Source of the DNA: an uncultured bacterium
GTDB taxonomy: Bacteria; Patescibacteriota; Minisyncoccia; Phycocordibacterales; CAIZLB01
Direction of reading: 5' to 3'
DNA length: 23,531 nt
Assembly (NCBI GenBank): GCA_903952785.1
Contig: CAJBHC010000047.1
Coordinates: 1-23,531, forward strand
Shown here: positions 1-7,245 of the stretch, piece after piece
Layout: each line of letters starts with the position of its first letter
How positions within the stretch are numbered: the stretch's first letter is position 1
Made by a program: the position numbers and the translations under genes
The notes under the pieces: model-generated
Told to the model about the DNA's origin: nothing
Database searches by the model: none
The model's input: only the letters and a program-made list of their open reading frames with translations

Positions 1-39
1 GAACCTTATGTTCATAGGATGCTTTTTGATTTTTGTTTG

Positions 40-118
40 CCATATATGGTTAGATTACTGGATAGTTACCCTTTGTCACCCCAATCCATCCAGAATGTCA
101 CCCCATATGGTTAACTAT
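40..118. repeat. Paired direct and inverted repeats upstream of the first orphan gene
   Basis: TGTCACCCCA occurs at 74-83 and again at 96-105, 22 bp apart, about two helical turns. A second pair, CCATATATGGTTAG at 40-53 and CCATATGGTTAAC at 103-115, flanks it. ATAGTTA (63-69) is complementary to TAACTAT (112-118). The cluster lies just upstream of a promoter at 127-158, so it could be an operator. That function is inferred from spacing and position only. Nothing else is recognisable in bases 1-126. Confidence 0.3.
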
Positions 119-126
119 ACAAAGGC

Positions 127-158
127 TTGACGGTATGGTTTTTGCCTTGTACCATAAT
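127..158 (+). promoter_or_regulatory. Sigma-70-type promoter of the first orphan gene
   Basis: TTGACG (127-132) is followed after 17 bases by TACCAT (150-155), which runs into AAT to give an overlapping CATAAT. The predicted transcription start is near 162, at the first base of a small stem-loop. The spacing matches the promoters at 934, 6410 and 17893 in this window. Confidence 0.6.
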
Positions 159-161
159 AGC

Positions 162-227
162 GGATCCTTGGAAAATGCAGATCCATAGAAAATTCAAAAC
201 CAATCAACAACCAACAGAACCAAGACA
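162..227 (+). promoter_or_regulatory. Structured, A/C-rich 5' leader without Shine-Dalgarno
   Basis: GGATC (162-166) can pair with GATCC (180-184), making a stem-loop that starts at the predicted transcription start. It is followed by an A/C-rich, G-poor stretch (about 185-227) with repeated CAAC/CCAAC and no AGGAGG-like motif before the ATG. The 19 bases at 178-196 match 980-998 in the next leader at 18 positions, which supports a shared functional leader and the chosen ATG. Confidence 0.5.
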
Positions 228-758
228 ATGAAATCGAAAGCAGCAAGAGCAATTATCGCCGGACAGATCGAAGAGTTATTTGTAGTAGCCGGCTTAAATA
301 ACCGGTGCTATAGCGCCAACAACATCGGCAAGTATCTCAACTTGCTCGTCACCTTCCCAGAAGCGGAGGAGGATCAGGATGACGAGCCTGAAGGTGTTAC
401 GGCCGAAGAAGGACCTCAACCGAATCCGTCCATTTTGTGGAGGTGCCTAAAGTTTAATAGACTGATGAAGATCATGCTGGCAGATTCCCCAGAAGAGGTG
501 ATGGAAGCATTACTTGAAGCCAAAGATGTCTCGGACATCCAACTCTTCAACTTCTGTGTGATGATGGCACTTGTCAGACTGCATCAACTTCTGACTATCG
601 CCCAAAAGAGAGATAGCGAAGAAGACGTGGCATCCACCAGTGGTCTTATCACACCGAATAACTACCGGCGAGCACGCTATGCTCTCTGGAGAAGTCCCGC
701 CCTAACGACGAGATCTTCAATAGCAGGTGGTCCTCCAATGGCTGATCCCAAGACGTGA
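228..758 (+). CDS. Orphan hypothetical protein, 176 aa
   Basis: I do not recognise this family. The predicted product is cytoplasmic, with no signal peptide or membrane segment. It has a basic N-terminus, an acidic Glu/Asp/Pro-rich linker around residues 46-66, a mostly helical middle with many Leu and Met residues (about 69-127), and a Ser/Thr/Arg-rich tail. The ATG is chosen because the promoter, stem-loop and leader line up with it and the next gene's leader ends in the same way. Base composition is clearly GC-richer than the helicase gene at 1727. It may be distantly related to the next gene: both have an early hydrophobic helix and an LW-containing central helix, but this is by eye and weak. 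Function unknown. Confidence 0.65.
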   Translation: MKSKAARAIIAGQIEELFVVAGLNNRCYSANNIGKYLNLLVTFPEAEEDQDDEPEGVTAEEGPQPNPSILWRCLKFNRLMKIMLADSPEEVMEALLEAKDVSDIQLFNFCVMMALVRLHQLLTIAQKRDSEEDVASTSGLITPNNYRRARYALWRSPALTTRSSIAGGPPMADPKT

Positions 759-838
759 AAGGAAAATTCCCATCACCGAGTCTCACATTAACCATGGGGA
801 CAAAATGGTGATCAACAAAATGAATCCATCGCCCAACC
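759..838 (+). other. Structured 3' UTR
   Basis: There is no gene here. ATCACC near 774 can pair with GGTGAT near 807, and GTCTC with GGGAC inside it, so the mRNA probably folds ahead of the terminator. The stretch ends in CCAACCAC, a motif also found just before the terminator of the gene at 6522. Confidence 0.3.
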
Positions 839-872
839 ACGTCGACCGCGCAAGCGGCCGACGTTTTCATTT
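839..872 (+). terminator. Intrinsic terminator with GCAA tetraloop
   Basis: An 11-position stem (839-849 with 854-864, one A-C mismatch) closes on a GCAA loop at 850-853. It is followed by a T-rich run, TTTTCATTT. It shares GCAAGCGGCCG (850-860) with the terminators at 1664 and 7253. Confidence 0.7.
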
Positions 873-933
873 ACTCCATCTTACACTTCAAATTATTTTT
901 AATATCCACCCATACCAACTGTTTTAAAGGCGT

Positions 934-965
934 TTGACACCACATCTTTTACCTTATACTATAAT
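934..965 (+). promoter_or_regulatory. Sigma-70-type promoter of the second orphan gene
   Basis: A perfect TTGACA (934-939) is followed after 17 bases by TACTAT (957-962), overlapping TATAAT (960-965). The predicted start is near 969, again at the first base of a GGATC stem-loop. Confidence 0.65.
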
Positions 966-968
966 TGA

Positions 969-1031
969 GGATCTTTACCCAGATCCCTAGAAAATTCAGA
1001 CAATCAACCACAACCCCATAGAACAAAAGAA
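969..1031 (+). promoter_or_regulatory. Structured, A/C-rich 5' leader of the second orphan gene
   Basis: GGATC (969-973) can pair with GATCC (982-986) around an 8-base loop. Bases 980-998 repeat the first leader's 178-196 with one difference. The remainder (about 999-1031) is A/C-rich and unstructured, containing CAATCAACCACAACC, with no Shine-Dalgarno sequence. Confidence 0.5.
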
Positions 1032-1640
1032 ATGAAAACACAAGAGATTGAACAAGGAATTGCCGACCTACTTGCTAAGGCTGGAATTGAGCCAAATTTG
1101 CAAGAAATTCAATACAGACTCATGGCCGTCGGAATGAGTTTGAATGAGCTTCATGCCGCCGCCTGCGCTACAGAGGGACAAGACGGAATTGAAGCCAGAA
1201 TAATCCGCACGGAATGGAGAATTCGTGCGCTTTGGCAAATCAGAGAGTGCCATAACTTAACCGACCTTACTGCAATAATCAGGATTTCTCCTAATAATGA
1301 CGATGAAGTCAGACGCTGTTTTATCATGAAAGCAAGCACACTTATCACAAGCGCATCTTCATTTTATGCAGGATGCGGTTCTACCGAACCGGCAATCAAC
1401 GATAGTCATGATGAATGCACCGCCGACAGCGATGACCAATTGAAACACGGTCAGGGCCAGCAAACCGACACAACAAACTGGAAAAAACGTCTCGGAGCTG
1501 TTGGTGCCACCATTGGCCATCGGCGCAAAAATGAAGAAGGTACCAAAACGGGATTACCCAAGAAGTATGTTGTGGGAGAACCTGGTATTCCCGACAGAAG
1601 TACAAGAATATCCTCCCCAGTTTCATGGATCAACCCTTAG
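1032..1640 (+). CDS. Orphan hypothetical protein, 202 aa
   Basis: I recognise no family. The predicted product is soluble. It has an amphipathic helical N-terminal half (residues about 1-115), then a polar Ser/Asp/His-rich stretch (about 117-150), then a basic Lys/Arg-rich tail (about 151-202) of low predicted order. The ATG follows directly on a leader homologous to that of the gene at 228, and the N-terminus MKTQ resembles the MKTR start of the gene at 5676. It ends shortly before its own GCAA-loop terminator and converges on the helicase gene. Composition is GC-rich compared with the core genes; one 60-base line (1141-1200) is about 55% G+C. A weak resemblance to the product of the gene at 228 suggests possible paralogy but is not demonstrated. 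Confidence 0.65.
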   Translation: MKTQEIEQGIADLLAKAGIEPNLQEIQYRLMAVGMSLNELHAAACATEGQDGIEARIIRTEWRIRALWQIRECHNLTDLTAIIRISPNNDDEVRRCFIMKASTLITSASSFYAGCGSTEPAINDSHDECTADSDDQLKHGQGQQTDTTNWKKRLGAVGATIGHRRKNEEGTKTGLPKKYVVGEPGIPDRSTRISSPVSWINP

Positions 1641-1663
1641 CTGAGTTACCTCCCCAGCCAACC

Positions 1664-1701
1664 CCGGTGGCCGCGCAAGCGGCCGCCGGATTTCTTTTCT
1701 T
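1664..1701 (+). terminator. Strong intrinsic terminator with GCAA tetraloop
   Basis: An 11-bp stem (1664-1674 with 1679-1689, one T-G wobble) closes on GCAA at 1675-1678, followed by ATTTCTTTTCTT. It lies between convergent genes (orphan gene + and helicase -). The opposite strand has no T-run, so it should act on the + strand only. Confidence 0.8.
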
Positions 1702-1726
1702 AAAAATCTAATTCTGTGCCTCCACA

Positions 1727-4700
1727 CTAATTCCCCTCCAGCAACCAATCTTCAAACGCTCTGATCCCCTTAAGGCTCGGATCATAATTTGTCACATCCG
1801 GAAAATCCAAGTTCATTATTTTATCGTACACAATGCACACCAATCTTTTTAGCCTGTCATACTCATCACCAAGCTCTTCATCGTTTAAATTTTTCAAATC
1901 CAAATCAAGCGCAATTATTTTATTTTTCATCGTACCATTCTGTGTTGTTTCTTTAATTGGTTCAACAAATTGCAATAACCCTTTAGCAACTTTCGCATTT
2001 TTGTATCTGGCAGAATTTTCCATCAATAATTTATAGAAAATTAACTGACGTCTGTAATTATTTAATTTTATTTTCTTATCTTCATCGCTAGATTGCCAGC
2101 TAAACTCAGCTTTTCCTGTTTTAAAATCGACAACTTCATATTCATGATTTTCATTTTTAAATATCTTGTCTATCTTTCCAGTTAAGTGAGCCGTTCTATT
2201 TTGCGCATCAGTAATTACTACCCCCTCGTTTCTGAAATCAACTTCTGATAAGTCATCTCCAGTAAAGTCTTCATTCTTTTGATCATAAAAAGCTGATAAA
2301 GATTCTTCTCCCTTTTGTCTATAATATTCATAATCCCTTGCAGACATTCTCTCTTTCCTAAGTGCCGTCTCAAACCATTTTATCAGCTTTTGCTTTTCTG
2401 ATTTTGACCCTGTTTTATTATCCTCTTGTTCCATGTCATCAAAAGGAATAGCATTCCCCTCCTCATCCAACTCCCCCACATCCTTACCCATCTTCTTGGA
2501 AACAATTAAACGCTCTATTGCTTTGTGAATTGCAGATCCATATGAGCTAACCAGAGTCTTCGCTTGAGGGAAACGCAAAAGATTTTGCTCCAAGAAAGTC
2601 TGAGGACCTCCTCTTTTAACATCTAGAAAATTATTTAAGTGAGTAACTGAAAGTTTATAATCTTTAAGTGGGATTTTAAGCAATTCAATTTCTTCACCAA
2701 AAAATGGAGGGGTGTTATACAATAACCATGATGCCGTCAAAAGCTCATGCGTCTCCGGACCATTATCGTCAATTGATTGATCTTCAGGATTATATAATTT
2801 CTCCAGAATCGCCGGAGACTTTTTATAATCAAAATCATTTGAAGGAAGAAGGAAACGTAGGATTGAAGACTCTTTTCCGGTCTCAGCAATTTTGTAAGAC
2901 GTTAAATACAAGTGTCTTTTGGCACGAGTAAGCGCTACATAAAACAATCTCATTTGATCTGTCTCATCGTCGCCCGCTGGTTGAATAGGAAGATTAATTG
3001 GAAACGATATTTTATTGCTCACCCCTCTCCCCGCCCAGATATTATCTTGACAAGAGAGGACAAAAACAGTATCAAATTCCAACCCCTTTGCACCATGAGA
3101 CGAAAGAAGATTCACAGCTTTTTCTCCACTAGCAAATGGACTCTCGTCATTTAACGGCAAATGATTCTTTTGTCTAAGGTCAACAAATTTAATTAAATCT
3201 TCTATTGTTAGATAATGATAACTGACATCATTTTGAGATCCTCCAGCCCCACTAGATTCACCGCCGCCCACTGGCGTATCATCATTCAATGCTCGCTCTC
3301 CAACATAATCTCGAAGAGCTCGAATGAAAACCCGAAGACTTGAAAGGAATGAAAGATATTCTGTCCTTGAATGTTCAAACTTTTCTTTATTAAAATAGTA
3401 ATCTTTAAACGGCGAGGCAATATGAGCGGTAGATTTTTCACCCCTTTTTACAAAATTGACGGTTTTTCCGTCAATTTTACTATTAAGGCCGAAACTTTCA
3501 CCGGCGGAGGACACTTCTACATCATCTTCATCCTCACTCTCCGCCACCAACACAACGTGGGCCCCAATTATGATGTCCAGCACCTTCTCAAGCGGTTCGT
3601 GCAGTGACTTATTTGCGATATCAATTAGAAAATGTGCGATGTCAGAGACCTTGTGCGATGCCTTAGGGCTATCCCCCTTATATTCCAACATAACCTCCAG
3701 CCATGTTCTCCTACTCTCATACGCCTCCTTAGAAATCTCCCAAACAGTCTGTCTTCCTAATTGCCAAAATGGGAAACTCAAAATTTGCGGCAAATAGTTA
3801 TCCGCTTCAATTGCATCCTTACGCGAAAGGCTTGCAATGAATCTTGAAATAATAATTATTTGCATTATATGGGGCTCAAGAAAAACATTTTGCTCTCTCT
3901 GATATCTAATCGGCACACTCACAGCTTTCAAAAATGGAACCATATCTTCCAGTCTTTCATGTTTTCTTGCAATCACGGCAATATCTTCAGGATTTGTTCC
4001 ACTATCAATCAATTCCTTTATTTTTCTTGAAACATAATGGGACTCATGCAAAACCGTATCAAACTTTTTATTGACTATCGCCCCTTTACCCAATTCCTTG
4101 TTCAATGATTTAAGACTCTTTTCCATCTCTGGCAATAAGTTCTCAAGCCTACCATTTCCCTTTCTAATTATGTGCGTAGCAATGTCCAGTACATCTTGAG
4201 TTGATCTGTAGTTATCCGTCATTGTGACAATTTCCACATCGACAAACATTCTTCTAAAATTCAAGATATTTGAAAGTTCAGCACCTTGAAATTTGTAAAC
4301 CGCCTGATCGTCATCGCCAACAACCATAACGTTTGGTCTACCCTCATTTACGGGAGCATTCAAAATCAAATTCACCAACTTCATTTGAGCGTTGTTTGTA
4401 TCCTGAAACTCATCTACCAAAACGTATTGATATTGTTCTTGCAATTCAAAACGAAGACGCGGGTGCTTCTCTATGGCTTCAATTGCGTCAAGAATCATAT
4501 CGTCAAAATCAAAAAACGCCTTGCTTGTCATCTTTTTACGATATGACTCATACACGTCTGCCAATATCTCCATCTTTTCTTCATCCAATGTTTCCTTGAG
4601 AGTCTTGGTTCCATCATCTCGCATTTTCAAATACTTTGTTTTCCAACTAGAGATTGCTGTGTTTTTTCCATCATCTGCAATCGCGTCCGCGAGCACCCCT

Positions 4701-5449
4701 TGAAGCGAATTGGCATAAGAAGCAAGCAGCGGCAAAAATATTGAATTTTCCTGTGGAAATGGATCCTCCTTATTTTCCAGCTCCACCGCCTTAAACAATT
4801 CTGTCACAGTGTTTTTCACTAAATCCAGCGCGTCCTTTCCAAGACGCCCCTCCAAAGCAGGCGCTACTATTTTCTCGGCACGACGAACAGAGCGCTTATT
4901 GTGTGCAATAATTTTTCTAAATTCATCTGGTGTAATTCCTGATTTTTTTAAATGTTCAATTCTCTTTTTTGCATCCGATAAGTATGAAAAGCCTTTTTCT
5001 TCATGATAACCATCTCTGAAAAGGTTTCCTTGGGGAAGGTTAAAGAAGATTTCTTCAAGAATTCTAACTTGGGTCAATGAGTCAGCGGGAGTAAACTGTG
5101 TACCCTTATAAAAATATTCTGGATATTTTTGAATGATGTTTATACAAAAGCTGTGGAATGTGTGAATGGAAACTCTGTAAGCTTCATTTCCAATCAAACG
5201 TGATAGACGGTCTCTCATGTTTGACGATGCCGCATCCGTGAATGTCATACATAAAATGTTGGAAGGCAACACTTGAGTTTCTTTCAATATCTTTGCAACA
5301 CGAAGAGATAGAATTTCCGTCTTTCCAGATCCGGGCCCAGCAACAACCAAGAGTGGTCCATCAATGGTATCCACTGCTTTTTTCTGTTGTTTATTTAACT
5401 TACCGTATCTTTCCTCAAATTTACTTTGGGCCGGATTTATGTTTTTCAT
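1727..5449 (-). CDS. UvrD/PcrA-type helicase fused to RecB-like nuclease, 1240 aa
   Basis: Superfamily 1A 3'-5' DNA helicase with a C-terminal PD-(D/E)XK nuclease, probably acting in double-strand break processing or repair. Visible motifs in order: Walker A AGPGSGKT (37-44), motif Ia/Ib (CMTFTDAA near 67, HTFHSFC near 96), Walker B VDEFQDT (345-351), motif III GDDDQAVYKFQGA (378-390), NYRST (413-417), motif V with SHGAKGLEFDTVFV (about 779-798), motif VI LFYVALTRAKRHLYL (about 833-851). Near 1086-1107 are GKIDKI and then YEVVDFKTGK, the nuclease metal-binding core. The layout resembles AddA, AdnA/AdnB or RecB rather than the shorter nuclease-free UvrD/PcrA. Two acidic or Gly/Ser-rich inserts (SEDEDDVEVSSAGES and GGGESSGAGGS) sit between the helicase motifs. 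No partner subunit is seen in the window. The reading frame is intact. Start: ATG with a TATAAT box 6 bases upstream. Confidence 0.9.
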   Translation of the reverse strand: MKNINPAQSKFEERYGKLNKQQKKAVDTIDGPLLVVAGPGSGKTEILSLRVAKILKETQVLPSNILCMTFTDAASSNMRDRLSRLIGNEAYRVSIHTFHSFCINIIQKYPEYFYKGTQFTPADSLTQVRILEEIFFNLPQGNLFRDGYHEEKGFSYLSDAKKRIEHLKKSGITPDEFRKIIAHNKRSVRRAEKIVAPALEGRLGKDALDLVKNTVTELFKAVELENKEDPFPQENSIFLPLLASYANSLQGVLADAIADDGKNTAISSWKTKYLKMRDDGTKTLKETLDEEKMEILADVYESYRKKMTSKAFFDFDDMILDAIEAIEKHPRLRFELQEQYQYVLVDEFQDTNNAQMKLVNLILNAPVNEGRPNVMVVGDDDQAVYKFQGAELSNILNFRRMFVDVEIVTMTDNYRSTQDVLDIATHIIRKGNGRLENLLPEMEKSLKSLNKELGKGAIVNKKFDTVLHESHYVSRKIKELIDSGTNPEDIAVIARKHERLEDMVPFLKAVSVPIRYQREQNVFLEPHIMQIIIISRFIASLSRKDAIEADNYLPQILSFPFWQLGRQTVWEISKEAYESRRTWLEVMLEYKGDSPKASHKVSDIAHFLIDIANKSLHEPLEKVLDIIIGAHVVLVAESEDEDDVEVSSAGESFGLNSKIDGKTVNFVKRGEKSTAHIASPFKDYYFNKEKFEHSRTEYLSFLSSLRVFIRALRDYVGERALNDDTPVGGGESSGAGGSQNDVSYHYLTIEDLIKFVDLRQKNHLPLNDESPFASGEKAVNLLSSHGAKGLEFDTVFVLSCQDNIWAGRGVSNKISFPINLPIQPAGDDETDQMRLFYVALTRAKRHLYLTSYKIAETGKESSILRFLLPSNDFDYKKSPAILEKLYNPEDQSIDDNGPETHELLTASWLLYNTPPFFGEEIELLKIPLKDYKLSVTHLNNFLDVKRGGPQTFLEQNLLRFPQAKTLVSSYGSAIHKAIERLIVSKKMGKDVGELDEEGNAIPFDDMEQEDNKTGSKSEKQKLIKWFETALRKERMSARDYEYYRQKGEESLSAFYDQKNEDFTGDDLSEVDFRNEGVVITDAQNRTAHLTGKIDKIFKNENHEYEVVDFKTGKAEFSWQSSDEDKKIKLNNYRRQLIFYKLLMENSARYKNAKVAKGLLQFVEPIKETTQNGTMKNKIIALDLDLKNLNDEELGDEYDRLKRLVCIVYDKIMNLDFPDVTNYDPSLKGIRAFEDWLLEGN

Positions 5450-5455
5450 AGGTAG

Positions 5456-5461
5456 ATTATA
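5456..5461 (-). promoter_or_regulatory. -10 box immediately upstream of the helicase start
   Basis: On the - strand TATAAT (5461-5456) ends six bases before the ATG at 5449. If used, transcription would begin at or next to the start codon, giving a leaderless mRNA. No good -35 is seen; ATGAAA at a 17-base spacing is weak. Confidence 0.45.
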
Positions 5462-5518
5462 GCAGTATTTTGGAGTTTTTTCATTGAAGTTTTATGAGAT
5501 AAAAGGGTTACCATATCC

Positions 5519-5547
5519 TTTACCAAGTCCAAAAAGCGTGGTATGTT
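5519..5547 (+). promoter_or_regulatory. Candidate promoter of the third orphan gene
   Basis: TTTACC (5519-5524) is followed after 17 bases by TATGTT (5542-5547), predicting a start near 5554, two bases before a 9-bp inverted repeat. It is weaker than the other promoters in the window. An alternative is TTGAAG (5484-5489) with TACCAT (5509-5514) at 19 bases. Confidence 0.35.
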
Positions 5548-5555
5548 AACACAGG

Positions 5556-5621
5556 TTCGGTTCTTTTTCAATTTAGGCTCTCAGCAGGTGCTGATTGTTT
5601 TTTTGCTGGTATAGAACCGAA
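5556..5621 (+). promoter_or_regulatory. Leader stem enclosing a terminator-like hairpin (possible attenuator)
   Basis: TTCGGTTCT (5556-5564) is exactly complementary to AGAACCGAA (5613-5621). Inside, TCAGC (5581-5585) pairs with GCTGA (5590-5594) around AGGT, followed at 5598-5604 by seven T. A short stem plus T-run upstream of the coding start has the form of an intrinsic terminator within the leader. Whether it terminates, and what would relieve it, cannot be told from the sequence. Confidence 0.4.
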
Positions 5622-5675
5622 GGAAAATCTGGACTGGAAAAATCGAAAAATGCAACAATGCACCAAACAATAACC

Positions 5676-6242
5676 ATGAAAACACGAAAGCAACAACCGA
5701 CACTTGATGAGATGTTAAAAACCGTTGGTAATTTTAGCGACTATGACCACATGCTCATACCAGACGTCTTGCGACCCGTCGACACAAATGACGGCGATCA
5801 AAAACTGGGAGAACTCAACAACAAACAGATTCGGATATTCATTTTGATCCACCTACTGGAACTCCAGCTTGTGGAAAAAAGAACAGAAATTCGCGACCTG
5901 ATTGAAAAAAACAATGGTGAACCAGAAGATGAGGGGCTTGCGGATAAAACCGAAGAACTCGCTGACAAAATCGAGCATCTGGAATGGATGATTCCTCTTC
6001 TGAAAGAAAAGTTCTGGTTAGAAATGCGGATGAATTTCTGCAATTCTGAAACCGATTCACTTGATAATCGTCTAGCGGTCAGGTGGTATTATATTCTCGT
6101 CATCGAAAAACCTAAGAAAAAGGACAGGGCATTAAGAATACCACTACCCAAAGCACTTGTGGCCATTCTTCAATACCTTCGTCCTCGTTGTGGTGGAGTT
6201 TCCCTGCCTGCATATAAAAGTAAGTATGAACAACATACCTAA
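5676..6242 (+). CDS. Orphan hypothetical protein with predicted coiled coil, 188 aa
   Basis: I do not recognise the family. The middle (about residues 48-125) is strongly helical, with alternating hydrophobic and charged residues (many Glu, Lys, Leu, Ile), and looks like a two-helix coiled coil broken by NNGEPEDEG. It is followed by WYYILVIEKPKKKDRALRIP-type sequence and a basic, Pro-containing tail. No signal peptide or membrane span. The start is placed at 5676 because MKTRKQQ resembles MKTQEIEQ of the gene at 1032 and an A/C-rich leader precedes it. An in-frame ATG at 5658 would add six residues. The open frame extends to a TTG at 5595, but that lies inside the leader hairpin and T-run. 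The gene is divergent from the helicase and has its own terminator. Confidence 0.6.
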   Translation: MKTRKQQPTLDEMLKTVGNFSDYDHMLIPDVLRPVDTNDGDQKLGELNNKQIRIFILIHLLELQLVEKRTEIRDLIEKNNGEPEDEGLADKTEELADKIEHLEWMIPLLKEKFWLEMRMNFCNSETDSLDNRLAVRWYYILVIEKPKKKDRALRIPLPKALVAILQYLRPRCGGVSLPAYKSKYEQHT

Positions 6243-6307
6243 CCACAGCTAATCGTCCAAACCAGCCAACCGCAGGTCTGTCTAAATCAACCTCATTAAT
6301 CAACTGA

Positions 6308-6350
6308 CCCGCTCCCAGCTCTACCGAGAGTATGGAGCGGGACTTTTTTT
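6308..6350 (+). terminator. Strong intrinsic terminator
   Basis: CCCGCTCC (6308-6315) pairs perfectly with GGAGCGGG (6334-6341). An inner CTCT/AGAG stem (6319-6322 with 6327-6330) closes on ACCG. A run of seven T follows at 6344-6350. It ends transcription of the gene at 5676 and insulates the next promoter. Confidence 0.85.
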
Positions 6351-6409
6351 AATTCATAAAACTTTCTTTATCCTGTCGTTAGTTCAGGTTGAATGTGCCT
6401 ATCAATACC

Positions 6410-6439
6410 TTGACATCTATACTATATTATTATATAGTA
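6410..6439 (+). promoter_or_regulatory. Promoter with palindromic -10 region
   Basis: A perfect TTGACA (6410-6415) is followed after 17 bases by TATAGT (6433-6438). The -10 sits in the perfect inverted repeat TACTATAT-TATT-ATATAGTA (6420-6439), which could be an operator or a -10 usable on both strands. The predicted start is near 6445. Confidence 0.6.
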
Positions 6440-6445
6440 CAAACA

Positions 6446-6521
6446 GACTCTCTGACCCTACGGTCTAGAGAGAATCCTGAAGACAATCAACCAACAAAAG
6501 CAAAAACAAGAAAGTCAGAAA
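6446..6521 (+). promoter_or_regulatory. Structured, A-rich 5' leader
   Basis: A stem-loop forms close to the predicted start: CTCTCTGACC (6448-6457) pairs with GGTC (6462-6465) and AGAGAG (6467-6472), with one bulged T and loop CTAC. After it comes an A/C-rich unstructured run containing CAATCAACCAAC, as in the leaders at 201 and 1001. There is no Shine-Dalgarno sequence before the ATG at 6522. Confidence 0.5.
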
Positions 6522-7214
6522 ATGAAAGCAATTGCAACGCTCATTACAACGGTGGCCCTCCTCGCTACCAGCCAGATAGCCAAACCGGCCGTAACCATCG
6601 AAATTGTTTCGAAGGATGACATCGGCCAAAGCTACTCTCCAACAACCGTAAACTGCTGGAGGATAGATGTGACCGTTGAAGCCCTGGGGGACTTCATCAA
6701 GGCTGAAGTTGAAGCCTCAAACCCCAACACGTACCAAACGGCAAAGTTCAAGTACCACCCATTTGGCCCCATCATGTTAGGCCTTGAGCCAGACTCACAA
6801 TACGTAAACTCAGTAAGAATCAACGCAGACAATGTTGCCATGTTTGAGATACCAGGCTCATCCAGAAGCTTCAACACCATACTTATGGAACTGGACGCTG
6901 GATGCATCTTGTACACCGACATTCAAAACCTGAACTCCTATGGAGAAATGGACTCAAGTGGCCGTCTGTCGGCGAGCACTTATACAGTGATCACCGGCTT
7001 CCAAACACAAGACGATCTGAACTTGGTCTTGTGCTCTGCACTGGGATATGAAAGTCCACAGCTTGGTGTAAGAAGCGGAAATCTCTCTATAACTGGGATG
7101 TGGGTGGATCCTAACGCCAGTGCAGAAGCAAGTCTCTCGGTGCCAGAGCTGTTTACACCAATGCTGGTGTTGCTTTCTATGATGCCGTTGACCTTACGCC
7201 GCAGCAGAAAATAA
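6522..7214 (+). CDS. Secreted protein with PEP-CTERM-like C-terminal sorting signal, 230 aa
   Basis: The ends suggest an exported surface protein. The N-terminus has one Lys and a hydrophobic stretch (about residues 3-17), a plausible Sec signal peptide with cleavage around AKPA at 20-23. The body (about 24-206) is polar, with repeating beta-strand-like patterns and three Cys, and matches no family I know. The C-terminus has the three parts of a PEP-CTERM signal: VPEL (207-210), a hydrophobic segment (211-225, with MLVLLSMM) and a basic end RRSRK (226-230). In known systems such tails are recognised by exosortases at the inner membrane and are linked to exopolysaccharide. The canonical motif is VPEP, so VPEL is a variant. 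No exosortase lies in the window. A simple C-terminal membrane anchor is the main alternative. The start is supported by the leader. Confidence 0.65.
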   Translation: MKAIATLITTVALLATSQIAKPAVTIEIVSKDDIGQSYSPTTVNCWRIDVTVEALGDFIKAEVEASNPNTYQTAKFKYHPFGPIMLGLEPDSQYVNSVRINADNVAMFEIPGSSRSFNTILMELDAGCILYTDIQNLNSYGEMDSSGRLSASTYTVITGFQTQDDLNLVLCSALGYESPQLGVRSGNLSITGMWVDPNASAEASLSVPELFTPMLVLLSMMPLTLRRSRK

Positions 7215-7245
7215 GGCAACTCGTAACCCCAATATAACCAACCAC

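Noticed and set aside
727..927. 66-codon + strand frame overlapping the end of the first orphan gene
   Set aside because: It runs through the terminator at 839-872 and has no leader or promoter of its own.
3456..3797. 113-codon + strand frame antisense to the helicase gene
   Set aside because: Ser-rich low-complexity translation opposite intact helicase sequence, with no promoter or leader.
5595..5675. TTG start at 5595 for the gene at 5676
   Set aside because: It falls within the leader hairpin and T-run. An ATG at 5676 follows an A/C-rich leader and gives an MKT-type start like the gene at 1032.
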